Positions 49,681 to 57,962 of a DNA stretch of 57,962 nt are shown piece after piece; positions within the stretch are counted from its first letter, which is position 1; each line of letters opens with the position of its first letter. Source of the stretch: Alphaproteobacteria bacterium (GTDB taxonomy: Bacteria > Pseudomonadota > Alphaproteobacteria > UBA11222); assembly GCA_009693835.1 (NCBI GenBank), contig SHWM01000006.1, positions 1 to 57,962 of the forward strand, given 5' to 3'. A model generated the notes under the pieces. That model was given only the letters and a program-made list of their open reading frames with translations, ran no database searches and was not told where the DNA came from. The position numbers were made by a program, and so were the translations under genes.

Positions 49681-50851
49681 TTTTCAGGCACCGCTTTTGC
49701 GCCGCCGCATTCAGAAACCCGGTCAGGGTCGCAAACAGTTCCGGTTCCTCCAGCAGAAAGGCGTCATGCCCCTTTTGCGTTTCGATCTCCACAAAGCTGA
49801 CATTGGCGGCGGATGCGTTGAGCGCCTGCACGATGTCGCGGCTTTCGGATGTGGGAAACAGCCAGTCGCTGGTGAAGGATATGAGGCAGAAACGCGTCTG
49901 TGTGCCACGGAACGCATCCGCCAGCACATCGCCATATTCCGCCGTCAGATCGAAATAATCCATGGCCCGGGTCAGATAGAGATAGGAGTTGGCGTCAAAA
50001 CGATCAACAAAGGCCGACCCCTGATGGCGCAAATAGGATTCCACCTGAAAATCCGCATCAAAGCCAAAGCCGATTTTTTCACGGTCCTGCAGATTACGGC
50101 CAAACTTTTCGTGCAGCGCAGCCTCGGACAGATAGGTGATGTGCGCCGCCATCCGCGCCACCGCCAGCCCCTTCTCAGGCCGCCGGAGCTGATTTGGGTA
50201 ATCGCCGCCGCACCATTCCGGATCGGCCATGATCGCCTGACGCCCGACCTCATGAAAGGCGATGTTCTGGGCCGAATGCCAGGCTGCCGTCGCAATCGGA
50301 ACGGCGCTGAACACTTTTTCAGGATAGGCAGCCGCCCATTGCAGCACCTGCATGCCGCCCATCGAGCCGCCAATAACGCAGAAGAGTTGCGCAATACCCA
50401 GCGCATCCACCAGCCGCGCCTGCGCGTTCACCATGTCGCCGATCGTGATGACCGGAAAGGACAGGCCATAGGGTTTACCTGTCGCCGGATTGAGGCTGGT
50501 TGGGCCGGTGCTACCGATGCAGCCGCCGATCACATTGGCACAGATGATGAAATACCGGTTGGTGTCCACGGGCCGCCCGGGCCCGATAATCGTATTCCAC
50601 CAGCCCGGACGGCCGGTGACCGGGTGTGTGCTCGCCACATACTGATCGCCGGTCAGCGCATGACACACCAGTATCGCGTTGGATTTATCCTGGTTCAGAA
50701 CACCATAGGTCTGATAGGCGATTTCAAGCGGCGCCAGTTCCACACCGCAGTCAAGCAGCAGCGGCGCGTCCATGCCAAAGCGCATTAGCGGCTCAAAGCG
50801 GAGTTCCACCTGCCGTTGCTCCTTTTCCCATTTTTCGGTGGTCGAATTCAT
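49670..50851 (-). CDS. metX: Homoserine O-acetyltransferase
   Basis: [47 protein letters not shown]…[15 protein letters not shown]. Confidence 0.95.
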   Translation of the reverse strand: MNSTTEKWEKEQRQVELRFEPLMRFGMDAPLLLDCGVELAPLEIAYQTYGVLNQDKSNAILVCHALTGDQYVASTHPVTGRPGWWNTIIGPGRPVDTNRYFIICANVIGGCIGSTGPTSLNPATGKPYGLSFPVITIGDMVNAQARLVDALGIAQLFCVIGGSMGGMQVLQWAAAYPEKVFSAVPIATAAWHSAQNIAFHEVGRQAIMADPEWCGGDYPNQLRRPEKGLAVARMAAHITYLSEAALHEKFGRNLQDREKIGFGFDADFQVESYLRHQGSAFVDRFDANSYLYLTRAMDYFDLTAEYGDVLADAFRGTQTRFCLISFTSDWLFPTSESRDIVQALNASAANVSFVEIETQKGHDAFLLEEPELFATLTGFLNAAAQKRCLKNGF

Positions 50852-50922
50852 GGCGCTACCTGTCCTACAAGCACCGCCCGTGTCAAGTCCCGCCTTGGTC
50901 CGACACCCCGGATGTTAACCCC

Positions 50923-51345
50923 TTACAACAATCCCAGCGCCATTAATTCCGCGCGCATTTCTGGCGGCATTTCATTTTTGCCCGCTGCCTTGCTCTTGCC
51001 CAGATCGCGGGGCGCCTCCTCCGGCTTCAAATAGCGCCAGCCCTGAAAGGCGCGGCGCGGGTGCATCTGGGTGCGGACCAGTTTCGGGTCCAGGATCAAC
51101 GCGCAATGCGCCACCCCTTCGCTGTCCGTCATGGGGCGCAGTTCCAGCAATTTCTGCCGCGCCTGGATAAGCCCCTTGATCACCCAGTAAATGGATCCGC
51201 CGTCTAACAGTTCATCGCCCCGGCGCGGCGTCATGCGGGTGATGTGCCGCAGCACCCCGTCTTTTTTCTGGCGATACTTCTGCCAGGCAACCAGTTCCTC
51301 ATATGTGGCAATGCCCACGCACAGTTTGATCAGGTGCAGCGCCAT
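50923..51345 (-). CDS. DUF1489 family protein
   Basis: HLIKLCVGIATYEELVAWQ…HITRMTPRRGDELLDGGSIYWVIKGLIQARQ. Confidence 0.87.
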   Translation of the reverse strand: MALHLIKLCVGIATYEELVAWQKYRQKKDGVLRHITRMTPRRGDELLDGGSIYWVIKGLIQARQKLLELRPMTDSEGVAHCALILDPKLVRTQMHPRRAFQGWRYLKPEEAPRDLGKSKAAGKNEMPPEMRAELMALGLL

Positions 51346-51347
51346 GG

Positions 51348-53375
51348 CTATTCCGGCTGCCGGAAGGTCACGATAACGGCGCCTTCCTCCACCTGTTCGC
51401 CCGCCGCATAATTCACCTCGGCGACGATACCGTCTACAGGCGCCACAAGTGTATTTTCCATTTTCATCGCTTCCAGAACGGCCAGCGCATCGCCCTTGCG
51501 CACGCTGTCACCTGCCTTGACGAGAACTGAAATCAGTTTGCCCGGCATCGGGGCCACGATATCGCCAGTGACACCTTCGTCCTGTTCCGCCTCGTGCACC
51601 GGATCGTGCAGATCGACAATATGGGCATGGCCCGCCAGCATCACGGTGATGCACATTCCTGAGATATTAATGCCGGCTGAAAATTTGCGGCCGTCCAGTT
51701 CTACGGTCAGGCTGCCATTGGCAAGGCTGGCGCTGGCCTGCACCTCCCCGCCCGGCAGGCGCAGGCGGACGCCATCTGCTACATATTCAACTGCTATGGC
51801 GGTCTCGGCGCCATTTGACACAAAACGCAGGGTCTCACGCCCCGTGGCGTTGGCGCGCCAGCCATCCGTGCGAAACCAGGGCGAATAAGGATCACCGGAA
51901 TGGGCGGCTGTCACGCAAGCCTGTTGCGCGCGTGTCTGCAACACCGCCAGACAGGCCAGCGCCAGAACATGGTCATCCGCCGCCGTTTCACTTCTGGGTA
52001 TCAATATATCCTGATACCGTTCGATAAAGCCGGTATCCACATCGCCGCTGGCAAAGGCCGGATGCCCGGCTATGGCGCGCAGAAAGCCAACATTTCCGGC
52101 GGGCCCAGCGATCTGGACCGCTTCCAGCGCCGCGCACAGGCGCAGGCGCGCCTGGGTGCGGTCCGCCCCGTGCACGATCAGTTTGGCGATCATGGGATCA
52201 TAAAAGATCGAAACCTCGTCGCCTTCCCGGACGCCGGTATCGATACGCACGCCGTCTCTTTGAGCCGGCAGGCGCAGATGCCGCAGTTTTCCTGTCGATG
52301 GCAGAAACCCGGTGGCGGGATTCTCCATATACAGACGGACTTCAAAAGCGTGCCCATTAAGCGGAATTTGCGATTGCACCATCGGCAGGGTTTCCCCCAT
52401 GGCGACGCGCAACTGCCATTCGACAAGATCCAGCCCGGTAATCATTTCGGTCACCGGATGCTCCACCTGCAGCCGGGTATTCATTTCAATAAAATAAAAA
52501 CTATCCTCGCGCAGTCCCCGCGAGGCGTCGGCAATGAACTCAACCGTCCCCGCCCCCAGATAGCCGATGGCCTTGGCCGCCTGCACCGCCGCCGCGCCCA
52601 TCTTCTCGCGCATGGCGCGGGGCATCCCCGGCGCGGGGGCTTCCTCGATCACCTTTTGATGACGGCGCTGAATGGAACAGTCGCGCTCATAGAGGTGCAC
52701 CGCATTGCCGTGGCTGTCCGCAAACACCTGAATTTCAATGTGGCGCGGCTTGGCCATATAGCGTTCGACCAGCACCTTGTCATCACCGAACGCCGCCCTG
52801 GATTCCCGCATGGCGGATTCAAGCGCGCCCGCAAATTCCGCTGCGCTGTCTACCCGGCGCATGCCGCGCCCGCCGCCGCCCGCCACCGCCTTGATCAGCA
52901 CCGGAAAGCCGATTTTCTTTGCCTGCTCTGCCAGAAAGCCCGCATCCTGATTATCACCGTGATAGCCCGGCACGACCGGCACCTTTGCGTCCTGCATCAG
53001 GCGCTTGGCCGCGTCTTTGGCGCCCATGGCGCGCATGGCGGAAGCTGGCGGGCCCACAAAAATAATCCCCGCACTGGCGCATGCCTCCGCGAACAGCGGA
53101 TTTTCCGATAAAAATCCGTATCCGGGATGAATGGCGCTGGCCCCCGTACGCCGGGCGGCGGCAATGATGGCGGGGATATTCAGATAGCTTGCAGCGGCAG
53201 CCGAAGGGCCGATATGCACCGCCTCGTCGGCCATTTCCACGTGCAGCGCACCTGCATCCGCATCGGAATAAACCGCAATGGTGCGAATACCCATCGCCCG
53301 CGCTGTCCGGATCACCCGGCAGGCGATCTCGCCCCGGTTGGCAATCAGCAGGCTTTCCAGCATCAGTTCTGCCAC
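51348..53375 (-). CDS. Acyl-CoA carboxylase biotin-carboxylase/BCCP subunit (methylcrotonoyl-CoA carboxylase alpha-like)
   Basis: LIANRGEIACRVIRTARAMGIRTIAVYSDAD, AGGGGRGMRRV, C-terminal biotinyl motif VLEAMKMENTL. Confidence 0.94.
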   Translation of the reverse strand: MAELMLESLLIANRGEIACRVIRTARAMGIRTIAVYSDADAGALHVEMADEAVHIGPSAAAASYLNIPAIIAAARRTGASAIHPGYGFLSENPLFAEACASAGIIFVGPPASAMRAMGAKDAAKRLMQDAKVPVVPGYHGDNQDAGFLAEQAKKIGFPVLIKAVAGGGGRGMRRVDSAAEFAGALESAMRESRAAFGDDKVLVERYMAKPRHIEIQVFADSHGNAVHLYERDCSIQRRHQKVIEEAPAPGMPRAMREKMGAAAVQAAKAIGYLGAGTVEFIADASRGLREDSFYFIEMNTRLQVEHPVTEMITGLDLVEWQLRVAMGETLPMVQSQIPLNGHAFEVRLYMENPATGFLPSTGKLRHLRLPAQRDGVRIDTGVREGDEVSIFYDPMIAKLIVHGADRTQARLRLCAALEAVQIAGPAGNVGFLRAIAGHPAFASGDVDTGFIERYQDILIPRSETAADDHVLALACLAVLQTRAQQACVTAAHSGDPYSPWFRTDGWRANATGRETLRFVSNGAETAIAVEYVADGVRLRLPGGEVQASASLANGSLTVELDGRKFSAGINISGMCITVMLAGHAHIVDLHDPVHEAEQDEGVTGDIVAPMPGKLISVLVKAGDSVRKGDALAVLEAMKMENTLVAPVDGIVAEVNYAAGEQVEEGAVIVTFRQPE

Positions 53376-54157
53376 CAGGGCTTGCGCTTTTGCAGGAACG
53401 CGCCAGTACCCTCACGCCCTTCGTCGGTCTGGCGGATTTCCGCGATCATGTTCGCCGTGTAGTCAATCAGGTCCCCGGTAATTTCGGCATGCGTCACGGA
53501 CCGCAACAATTCCTTGGTGGTACGGACGGCGTCGGGGGCCGCCATGAATAACTGCGTCACCAGCTTCTCGGCCTCCTCGGCCAACGCGTTGCGATCCTTC
53601 GCCACCGCATGTACATAGCCGATGCGGTAGGCTTCCTGTGCGCTGATGCGTTCGCCGCTAAGAAAATAGCGATGCGCCATGCGCGGCCCCATGGCCCGGA
53701 CCACATAAGGGGAAATGGTCGCTGGAGTCAGACCGATGCGCACTTCCGACAGTGAAAAGAACGCATTCTCGCTGGCAATCGCCATGTCGCAAGCCGAGAC
53801 CAGCCCCATGCCACCCGCAATCGCGGGACCATGCACGACAGCGATCGTTGGCTTGGGCAGGGTATAAAGCTGGTTCAGCATCCGCCCTAATGCCGTGGCC
53901 TCGGCCTGATTGGTCGCCTTGTCATATTCTGCGGCGGCGCGCATCCAGTTCAGGTCCGCGCCGGCTGAAAAACTAGGCCCATTGCCTTCCAGCAGCACTA
54001 CCCGCACGCCATCGGCCCCGCGCAGCGTCTCAAAAATGTCGGACAACCGCTCGATCACATCGGGATTAAAGGCATTATGCAAATCCGGCCGGTTCAGTGT
54101 TATGACCGCTACGCCCGCGCGCGTGGTGTTGAGCAGCACGAGATCTTCCTTGGACAT
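53363..54157 (-). CDS. Enoyl-CoA hydratase/isomerase (methylglutaconyl-CoA hydratase-like)
   Basis: VAVITLNRPDLHNAFNPDVIERL…FSAGADLNWMR…VHGPAIAGGMGLVSACDMAIAS. Confidence 0.9.
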   Translation of the reverse strand: MSKEDLVLLNTTRAGVAVITLNRPDLHNAFNPDVIERLSDIFETLRGADGVRVVLLEGNGPSFSAGADLNWMRAAAEYDKATNQAEATALGRMLNQLYTLPKPTIAVVHGPAIAGGMGLVSACDMAIASENAFFSLSEVRIGLTPATISPYVVRAMGPRMAHRYFLSGERISAQEAYRIGYVHAVAKDRNALAEEAEKLVTQLFMAAPDAVRTTKELLRSVTHAEITGDLIDYTANMIAEIRQTDEGREGTGAFLQKRKPWWQN

Positions 54158-54188
54158 TATCTACTCTCCGCTATCCTGAAATAATTCA

Positions 54189-55796
54189 TTACATCCTGAA
54201 AAGGCCGAATTTCGTGTCGCGTGGCGGCGCATTCTGCGAAATCGAAAGGCTCAGCCCCAGCACCCTGCGGGTGTCCTGCGGCGCGATAATGCCGTCATCC
54301 CACAGACGCGCGGTGGCAAAATAAGGGTGGCCCTCTTGCTCATAACGCGCGCGCACCGGGGCCTTGAATTCGGCCTCTTCCTCGGCGCTCCAGTTTTGCC
54401 CGGACGCCTCCATGGCCTCGCGGCGCACGGTGGCCAGCACGCTCGCCGCCTGTTCGCCGCCCATCACCGATATCCGCGCGTTCGGCCACATATATAAAAA
54501 ACGCGGACGATAGGCGCGGCCACACATGCCGTAATTGCCAGCGCCGTAGGACCCGCCAATCACGACGGTGAATTTCGGTACCGCAGCGGTGGCGACGGCG
54601 GTGACCAGTTTCGCGCCATCCTTGGCAATGCCACCGGCTTCATATTTGCGGCCTACCATAAAGCCTGCAATATTCTGCAAAAACACCAGCGGGATATGGC
54701 GCTGTGCGCATAATTCTATGAAATGCGCGCCCTTCAGCGCGGATTCGGAAAACAGGATGCCGTTATTGGCCAAAATGCCTACCGGATAGCCATGGATATG
54801 CGCAAAGCCGGTAACCAGGGTGGCGCCATACAGTTTCTTGAATTCGTCAAACTCGCTGCCATCCACCAGCCGCGCGATCACCTCGCGCACGTCATACTGG
54901 CTTTGCGGATTGGCGGGAACCACGCCATTCAACTCCACCGGGTCATACACCGGATCACGCGGCGGCTGCACCGCCAGCCAGGCCTGTTTGCGGCGATTGA
55001 GATTGCCCACAATACGGCGGGTGAGTGACAGTGCATGCCCGTCATTCATGGCATAATGATCGGTCACGCCGCTGACGCGCGAATGCACGTCGGCCCCGCC
55101 CAGATCTTCAGCGGAGACGATCTCGCCCGTCGCGGCCTTCACCAGCGGCGGGCCACCCAGAAAAATCGTGCCCTGATTGCGGACGATGATGGTTTCATCG
55201 CTCATCGCGGGCACATAGGCGCCGCCTGCGGTGCACGACCCCATCACCACCGCGATCTGCGGGATGCCGACCGCCGACATATTGGCCTGATTATAGAATA
55301 TCTGGCCGAAATGATTGCGGTCGGGAAATATCTCCGCCTGGTTGGGAAGATTGGCGCCGCCGGAATCGACCAGATAGATGCAGGGCAGATGATTCTCCGC
55401 CGCCACTTCCTGCGCGCGCAGATGCTTCTTCACGGTCATCGGGTAATAGGTGCCGCCCTTGATCGTGGCGTCATTGCATACGATCACACATTCCCGGCCC
55501 GAAACGCGGCCAATTCCGGTCAGGATGGCGGCGCTGTGAATGTCGTCGTCATACATGCCATAGGCAGCGAGCTGGCTGAATTCCAGAAACGGCGTTCCTG
55601 GATCAAGCAGGTTTTCCACCCGGTCACGCGGCAGCAGTTTGCCGCGCGACACATGCCGTTCGCGCGAGCGCGCATTGCCGCCCAGAGACGCCACCGCCAC
55701 TTTGGCGCGCAGATCGGCTACCAGACCTTCCATCTGCCCGGCGTTGTTTTTGAACGCATCGCCGCGCGTGTTTACACTACTGGAAAGAAGCGCCAT
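54189..55796 (-). CDS. Methylcrotonoyl-CoA carboxylase carboxyltransferase (beta) subunit
   Basis: [26 protein letters not shown]…[35 protein letters not shown]…[19 protein letters not shown]. Confidence 0.95.
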   Translation of the reverse strand: MALLSSSVNTRGDAFKNNAGQMEGLVADLRAKVAVASLGGNARSRERHVSRGKLLPRDRVENLLDPGTPFLEFSQLAAYGMYDDDIHSAAILTGIGRVSGRECVIVCNDATIKGGTYYPMTVKKHLRAQEVAAENHLPCIYLVDSGGANLPNQAEIFPDRNHFGQIFYNQANMSAVGIPQIAVVMGSCTAGGAYVPAMSDETIIVRNQGTIFLGGPPLVKAATGEIVSAEDLGGADVHSRVSGVTDHYAMNDGHALSLTRRIVGNLNRRKQAWLAVQPPRDPVYDPVELNGVVPANPQSQYDVREVIARLVDGSEFDEFKKLYGATLVTGFAHIHGYPVGILANNGILFSESALKGAHFIELCAQRHIPLVFLQNIAGFMVGRKYEAGGIAKDGAKLVTAVATAAVPKFTVVIGGSYGAGNYGMCGRAYRPRFLYMWPNARISVMGGEQAASVLATVRREAMEASGQNWSAEEEAEFKAPVRARYEQEGHPYFATARLWDDGIIAPQDTRRVLGLSLSISQNAPPRDTKFGLFRM

Positions 55797-55799
55797 TGA

Positions 55800-57005
55800 C
55801 TAATTCAGGCGCTCAATCGCTACTGCCGTCGCTTCACCGCCGCCAATGCACAGGGCGGCCACTCCGCGCGTGCCGCCATATTGCTGCAATGCCGACAGCA
55901 GCGTAATGATGATGCGTGAACCGCTCGATCCTACAGGATGGCCAAGCGCGCAAGCCCCGCCATGCACGTTCACTTTCTCATGCGGAATGTCCAGTTCCCG
56001 CATCGCCGCCAGCGGCACCACGGCAAAGGCTTCGTTGATCTCGAACAGATCGACATCATCGATTTTCCAGCCGGTGCGCTTCATCAGTTCTTCAATCGCA
56101 CCGATCGGGGCCGTGGTAAACCACTCCGGCGCGCGGGCGTGGCTGGCATGGGCGACGATCCGCGCCAGCGGCTTAAGGCCACGCGCCTCGGCCGTCGACT
56201 GCCGCATCATCACGATGGCCGATGCACCATCCGAGATGGAGCTGGAATTGGCTGCCGTCACCGAACCATTGGCGGCAAAGGCGGGTTTCAGGCTGGGTAT
56301 CTTCGAGACATCGGCCTTGGCGGGCTGTTCGTCCGTATCCACTATCCGGACGCCACCCCGGCCCTTGATGCTGACCGGTACAATTTCCGCCTTGAAATTT
56401 CCCCCGGTGATCGCAGCATTGGCGCGCTTCAGGCTTTCGATCGCATAGGCGTCCATCACTTCGCGAGTGAATTGCAATTCGCGCGCCGTATCTTCGGCGA
56501 AGGCGCCCATCAGGCGTCCATCATCTGCATTTTCCAGACCGTCGAGAAACATCGAATCCTTGAATTCACCATGGCCCATGCGCAACCCCGCACGCACCCG
56601 CGGCACAATATAGGGGGCATTAGTCATGCTCTCCATGCCGCCTGCGACGGCAATGCCGTCATCCCCCAATCCGCCCGACACCAACCCGTCATAAGCCTGC
56701 ATCACTGTCTTCATACCCGAGCCGCACATTTTATTGACCGTAGTGCACGGAGCGGAGTCCGGGATGCCCGCGCCACGCGAAGCCTGACGGGCCGGGGCCT
56801 GCTTCAGCCCATGCGGCAGGACGCAACCCATCAGCACCTCGTTGACGTCGGCAGGGTTGACGCCTGCGCGCTCCAGCGCGGCCTTGATGGCGGTGCTGCC
56901 CAGTTCGGGGGCGGTGGCCTCGGTCAGGTCGCCCTGAAAGCCCCCCATGGGGGTGCGGGCCATGCCGACAATGACGATAGGATCCGTGCTGCTGGTGAAA
57001 GGCAT
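55800..57005 (-). CDS. Acetyl-CoA C-acetyltransferase (thiolase)
   Basis: VIVGMARTPMGGFQGDL, TVNKMCGSGMKTVMQA, NVHGGACALGHPVGSSGSRIIITLL. Confidence 0.95.
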   Translation of the reverse strand: MPFTSSTDPIVIVGMARTPMGGFQGDLTEATAPELGSTAIKAALERAGVNPADVNEVLMGCVLPHGLKQAPARQASRGAGIPDSAPCTTVNKMCGSGMKTVMQAYDGLVSGGLGDDGIAVAGGMESMTNAPYIVPRVRAGLRMGHGEFKDSMFLDGLENADDGRLMGAFAEDTARELQFTREVMDAYAIESLKRANAAITGGNFKAEIVPVSIKGRGGVRIVDTDEQPAKADVSKIPSLKPAFAANGSVTAANSSSISDGASAIVMMRQSTAEARGLKPLARIVAHASHARAPEWFTTAPIGAIEELMKRTGWKIDDVDLFEINEAFAVVPLAAMRELDIPHEKVNVHGGACALGHPVGSSGSRIIITLLSALQQYGGTRGVAALCIGGGEATAVAIERLN

Positions 57006-57132
57006 TGGAAACTCCCTTGATTGGCTGTTCTCATCTGCCCGTATAATAGCGCAACCTTGGGGCTTGTGCGAGCCGACTTTGTGGGGATAGTCATGACTCT
57101 ATAATGACTAAGCACCTAACGGAAATTCACCC

Positions 57133-57962
57133 ATGAATCTGCTAGGAAAACGTCCCCTGAGCGACTGGATGATGTTGTTTGCCCTGGTGGCGACATGGGG
57201 CTCGGCCTTTGCCCTGAACAAGGTGGCCCTGAGGTCCATGCCGCCGCTTACCATGGTCGCAGGCCGGCTGGTGATTGCAGCAATTATCCTGCTGGCCGTG
57301 ACCGCGCGGCAGGGCCATTCGCTGCGGCTGCCGTGGCGGCGCTGGGGATATTTTACCGTGCTGGCGGTGATCGGGAATTGCATCCCGTTCTTTCTGATTA
57401 CCTGGGGGCAGCTCAGCATCGACAGCGGCCTGACGGGCATATTGATGGCCATTATCCCCCTGATCACACTGCTGCTGTCGCATTTTGCGCATCAGACGGA
57501 GCATATTACTCTTTTCAAGTTCATTGGCTTTGTGATGGGCTTTGGCGGCATTATTGTCCTGGTCGGACCGGAGGCGCTGCATAATCTTGGCGGCGCAGGC
57601 TTCGTCGGCCAGCTGGCCATTTTAGGCGGCGCCGCCTGCTACGCCATCAATGTGGTCATCACCCCCTTTAACCGCGTCACCAACACCATGCTGACGACCA
57701 CCGCCACGGTGCTTCTATCCGCTCTGATCATGCTGCCCATCGCGCTGGTGCAGCACCCGCCCGCCGATTTGCGCGTAAACAGCGATTCTGTTCTGGCCGT
57801 CATCGTGCTGGGGGTTTTTGGCACCGCGCTGCCGCAACTGATTTTCTACCGGCTGGTGGCCAGCGCGGGACCGACATTTTATGCGCTGATCAATTATATG
57901 ATCCCGGTCTGGGCGGTGATGACGGGCGCCCTGTTTTTGCAGGAACGGCCGGAATGGAGCGC
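57133..57962 (+). CDS. EamA/DMT-family transporter, 3' truncated by window edge
   Basis: Frame open to window end: MNLLGKRPLSDWMMLFALVATWGSAFALNKVALRSMPPLTMVAGRLVIAAIILLAV…FYRLVASAGPTFYALINYMIPVWAVMTGALFLQERPEW. Confidence 0.88.
   Translation, partial: MNLLGKRPLSDWMMLFALVATWGSAFALNKVALRSMPPLTMVAGRLVIAAIILLAVTARQGHSLRLPWRRWGYFTVLAVIGNCIPFFLITWGQLSIDSGLTGILMAIIPLITLLLSHFAHQTEHITLFKFIGFVMGFGGIIVLVGPEALHNLGGAGFVGQLAILGGAACYAINVVITPFNRVTNTMLTTTATVLLSALIMLPIALVQHPPADLRVNSDSVLAVIVLGVFGTALPQLIFYRLVASAGPTFYALINYMIPVWAVMTGALFLQERPEWS

Noticed and set aside
51348-57005. Complete leucine degradation (liu) operon
   Set aside because: Both carboxylase subunits and an enoyl-CoA hydratase are present with a thiolase, but no isovaleryl-CoA dehydrogenase or HMG-CoA lyase lies in this operon within the window, so I label it only as leucine-catabolism-like.
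1-57962. CRISPR arrays, tRNA/rRNA genes, phage or integrative elements
   Set aside because: No regularly spaced direct repeats, no recognisable tRNA/rRNA sequence and no integrase, transposase or phage structural ORFs were found. Very small or divergent RNA genes could have been missed by eye.

Overview
This 58 kb alphaproteobacterial chromosomal window is mostly housekeeping and metabolic genes: coxC-SURF1, thrC, an M16 peptidase, a partial type II secretion operon, mnmA, ctrA/chpT, a cheR-cheB-cheY-cheW-cheA operon, cysQ, two acyl-CoA dehydrogenases beside a P450, higBA, tandem EamA transporters, argC, rpsI-rplM, an MCP, metY, an SGNH+MBOAT pair, purC-S-Q-L-bolA-grxD, gloB, metXW and a leucine-catabolism-like operon. 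I found no CRISPR array, integrase, transposase, tRNA or rRNA. I did not find a clearly novel system. The most notable signal is a motility locus in decay next to an intact ctrA. fliI carries a frameshift, an in-frame TAG, an internal deletion and a second frameshift, and its tail is fused in frame to the C-terminal part of a FlgL-like protein. cheB and an MCP gene each also have one in-frame TAG followed by conserved C-terminal coding sequence. The second notable signal is a roughly 137 bp double-palindrome dispersed repeat, present twice in opposite orientations (5519-5655 and 34843-34978). Product names come from recognising protein motifs in the translated ORFs; no database search was run.
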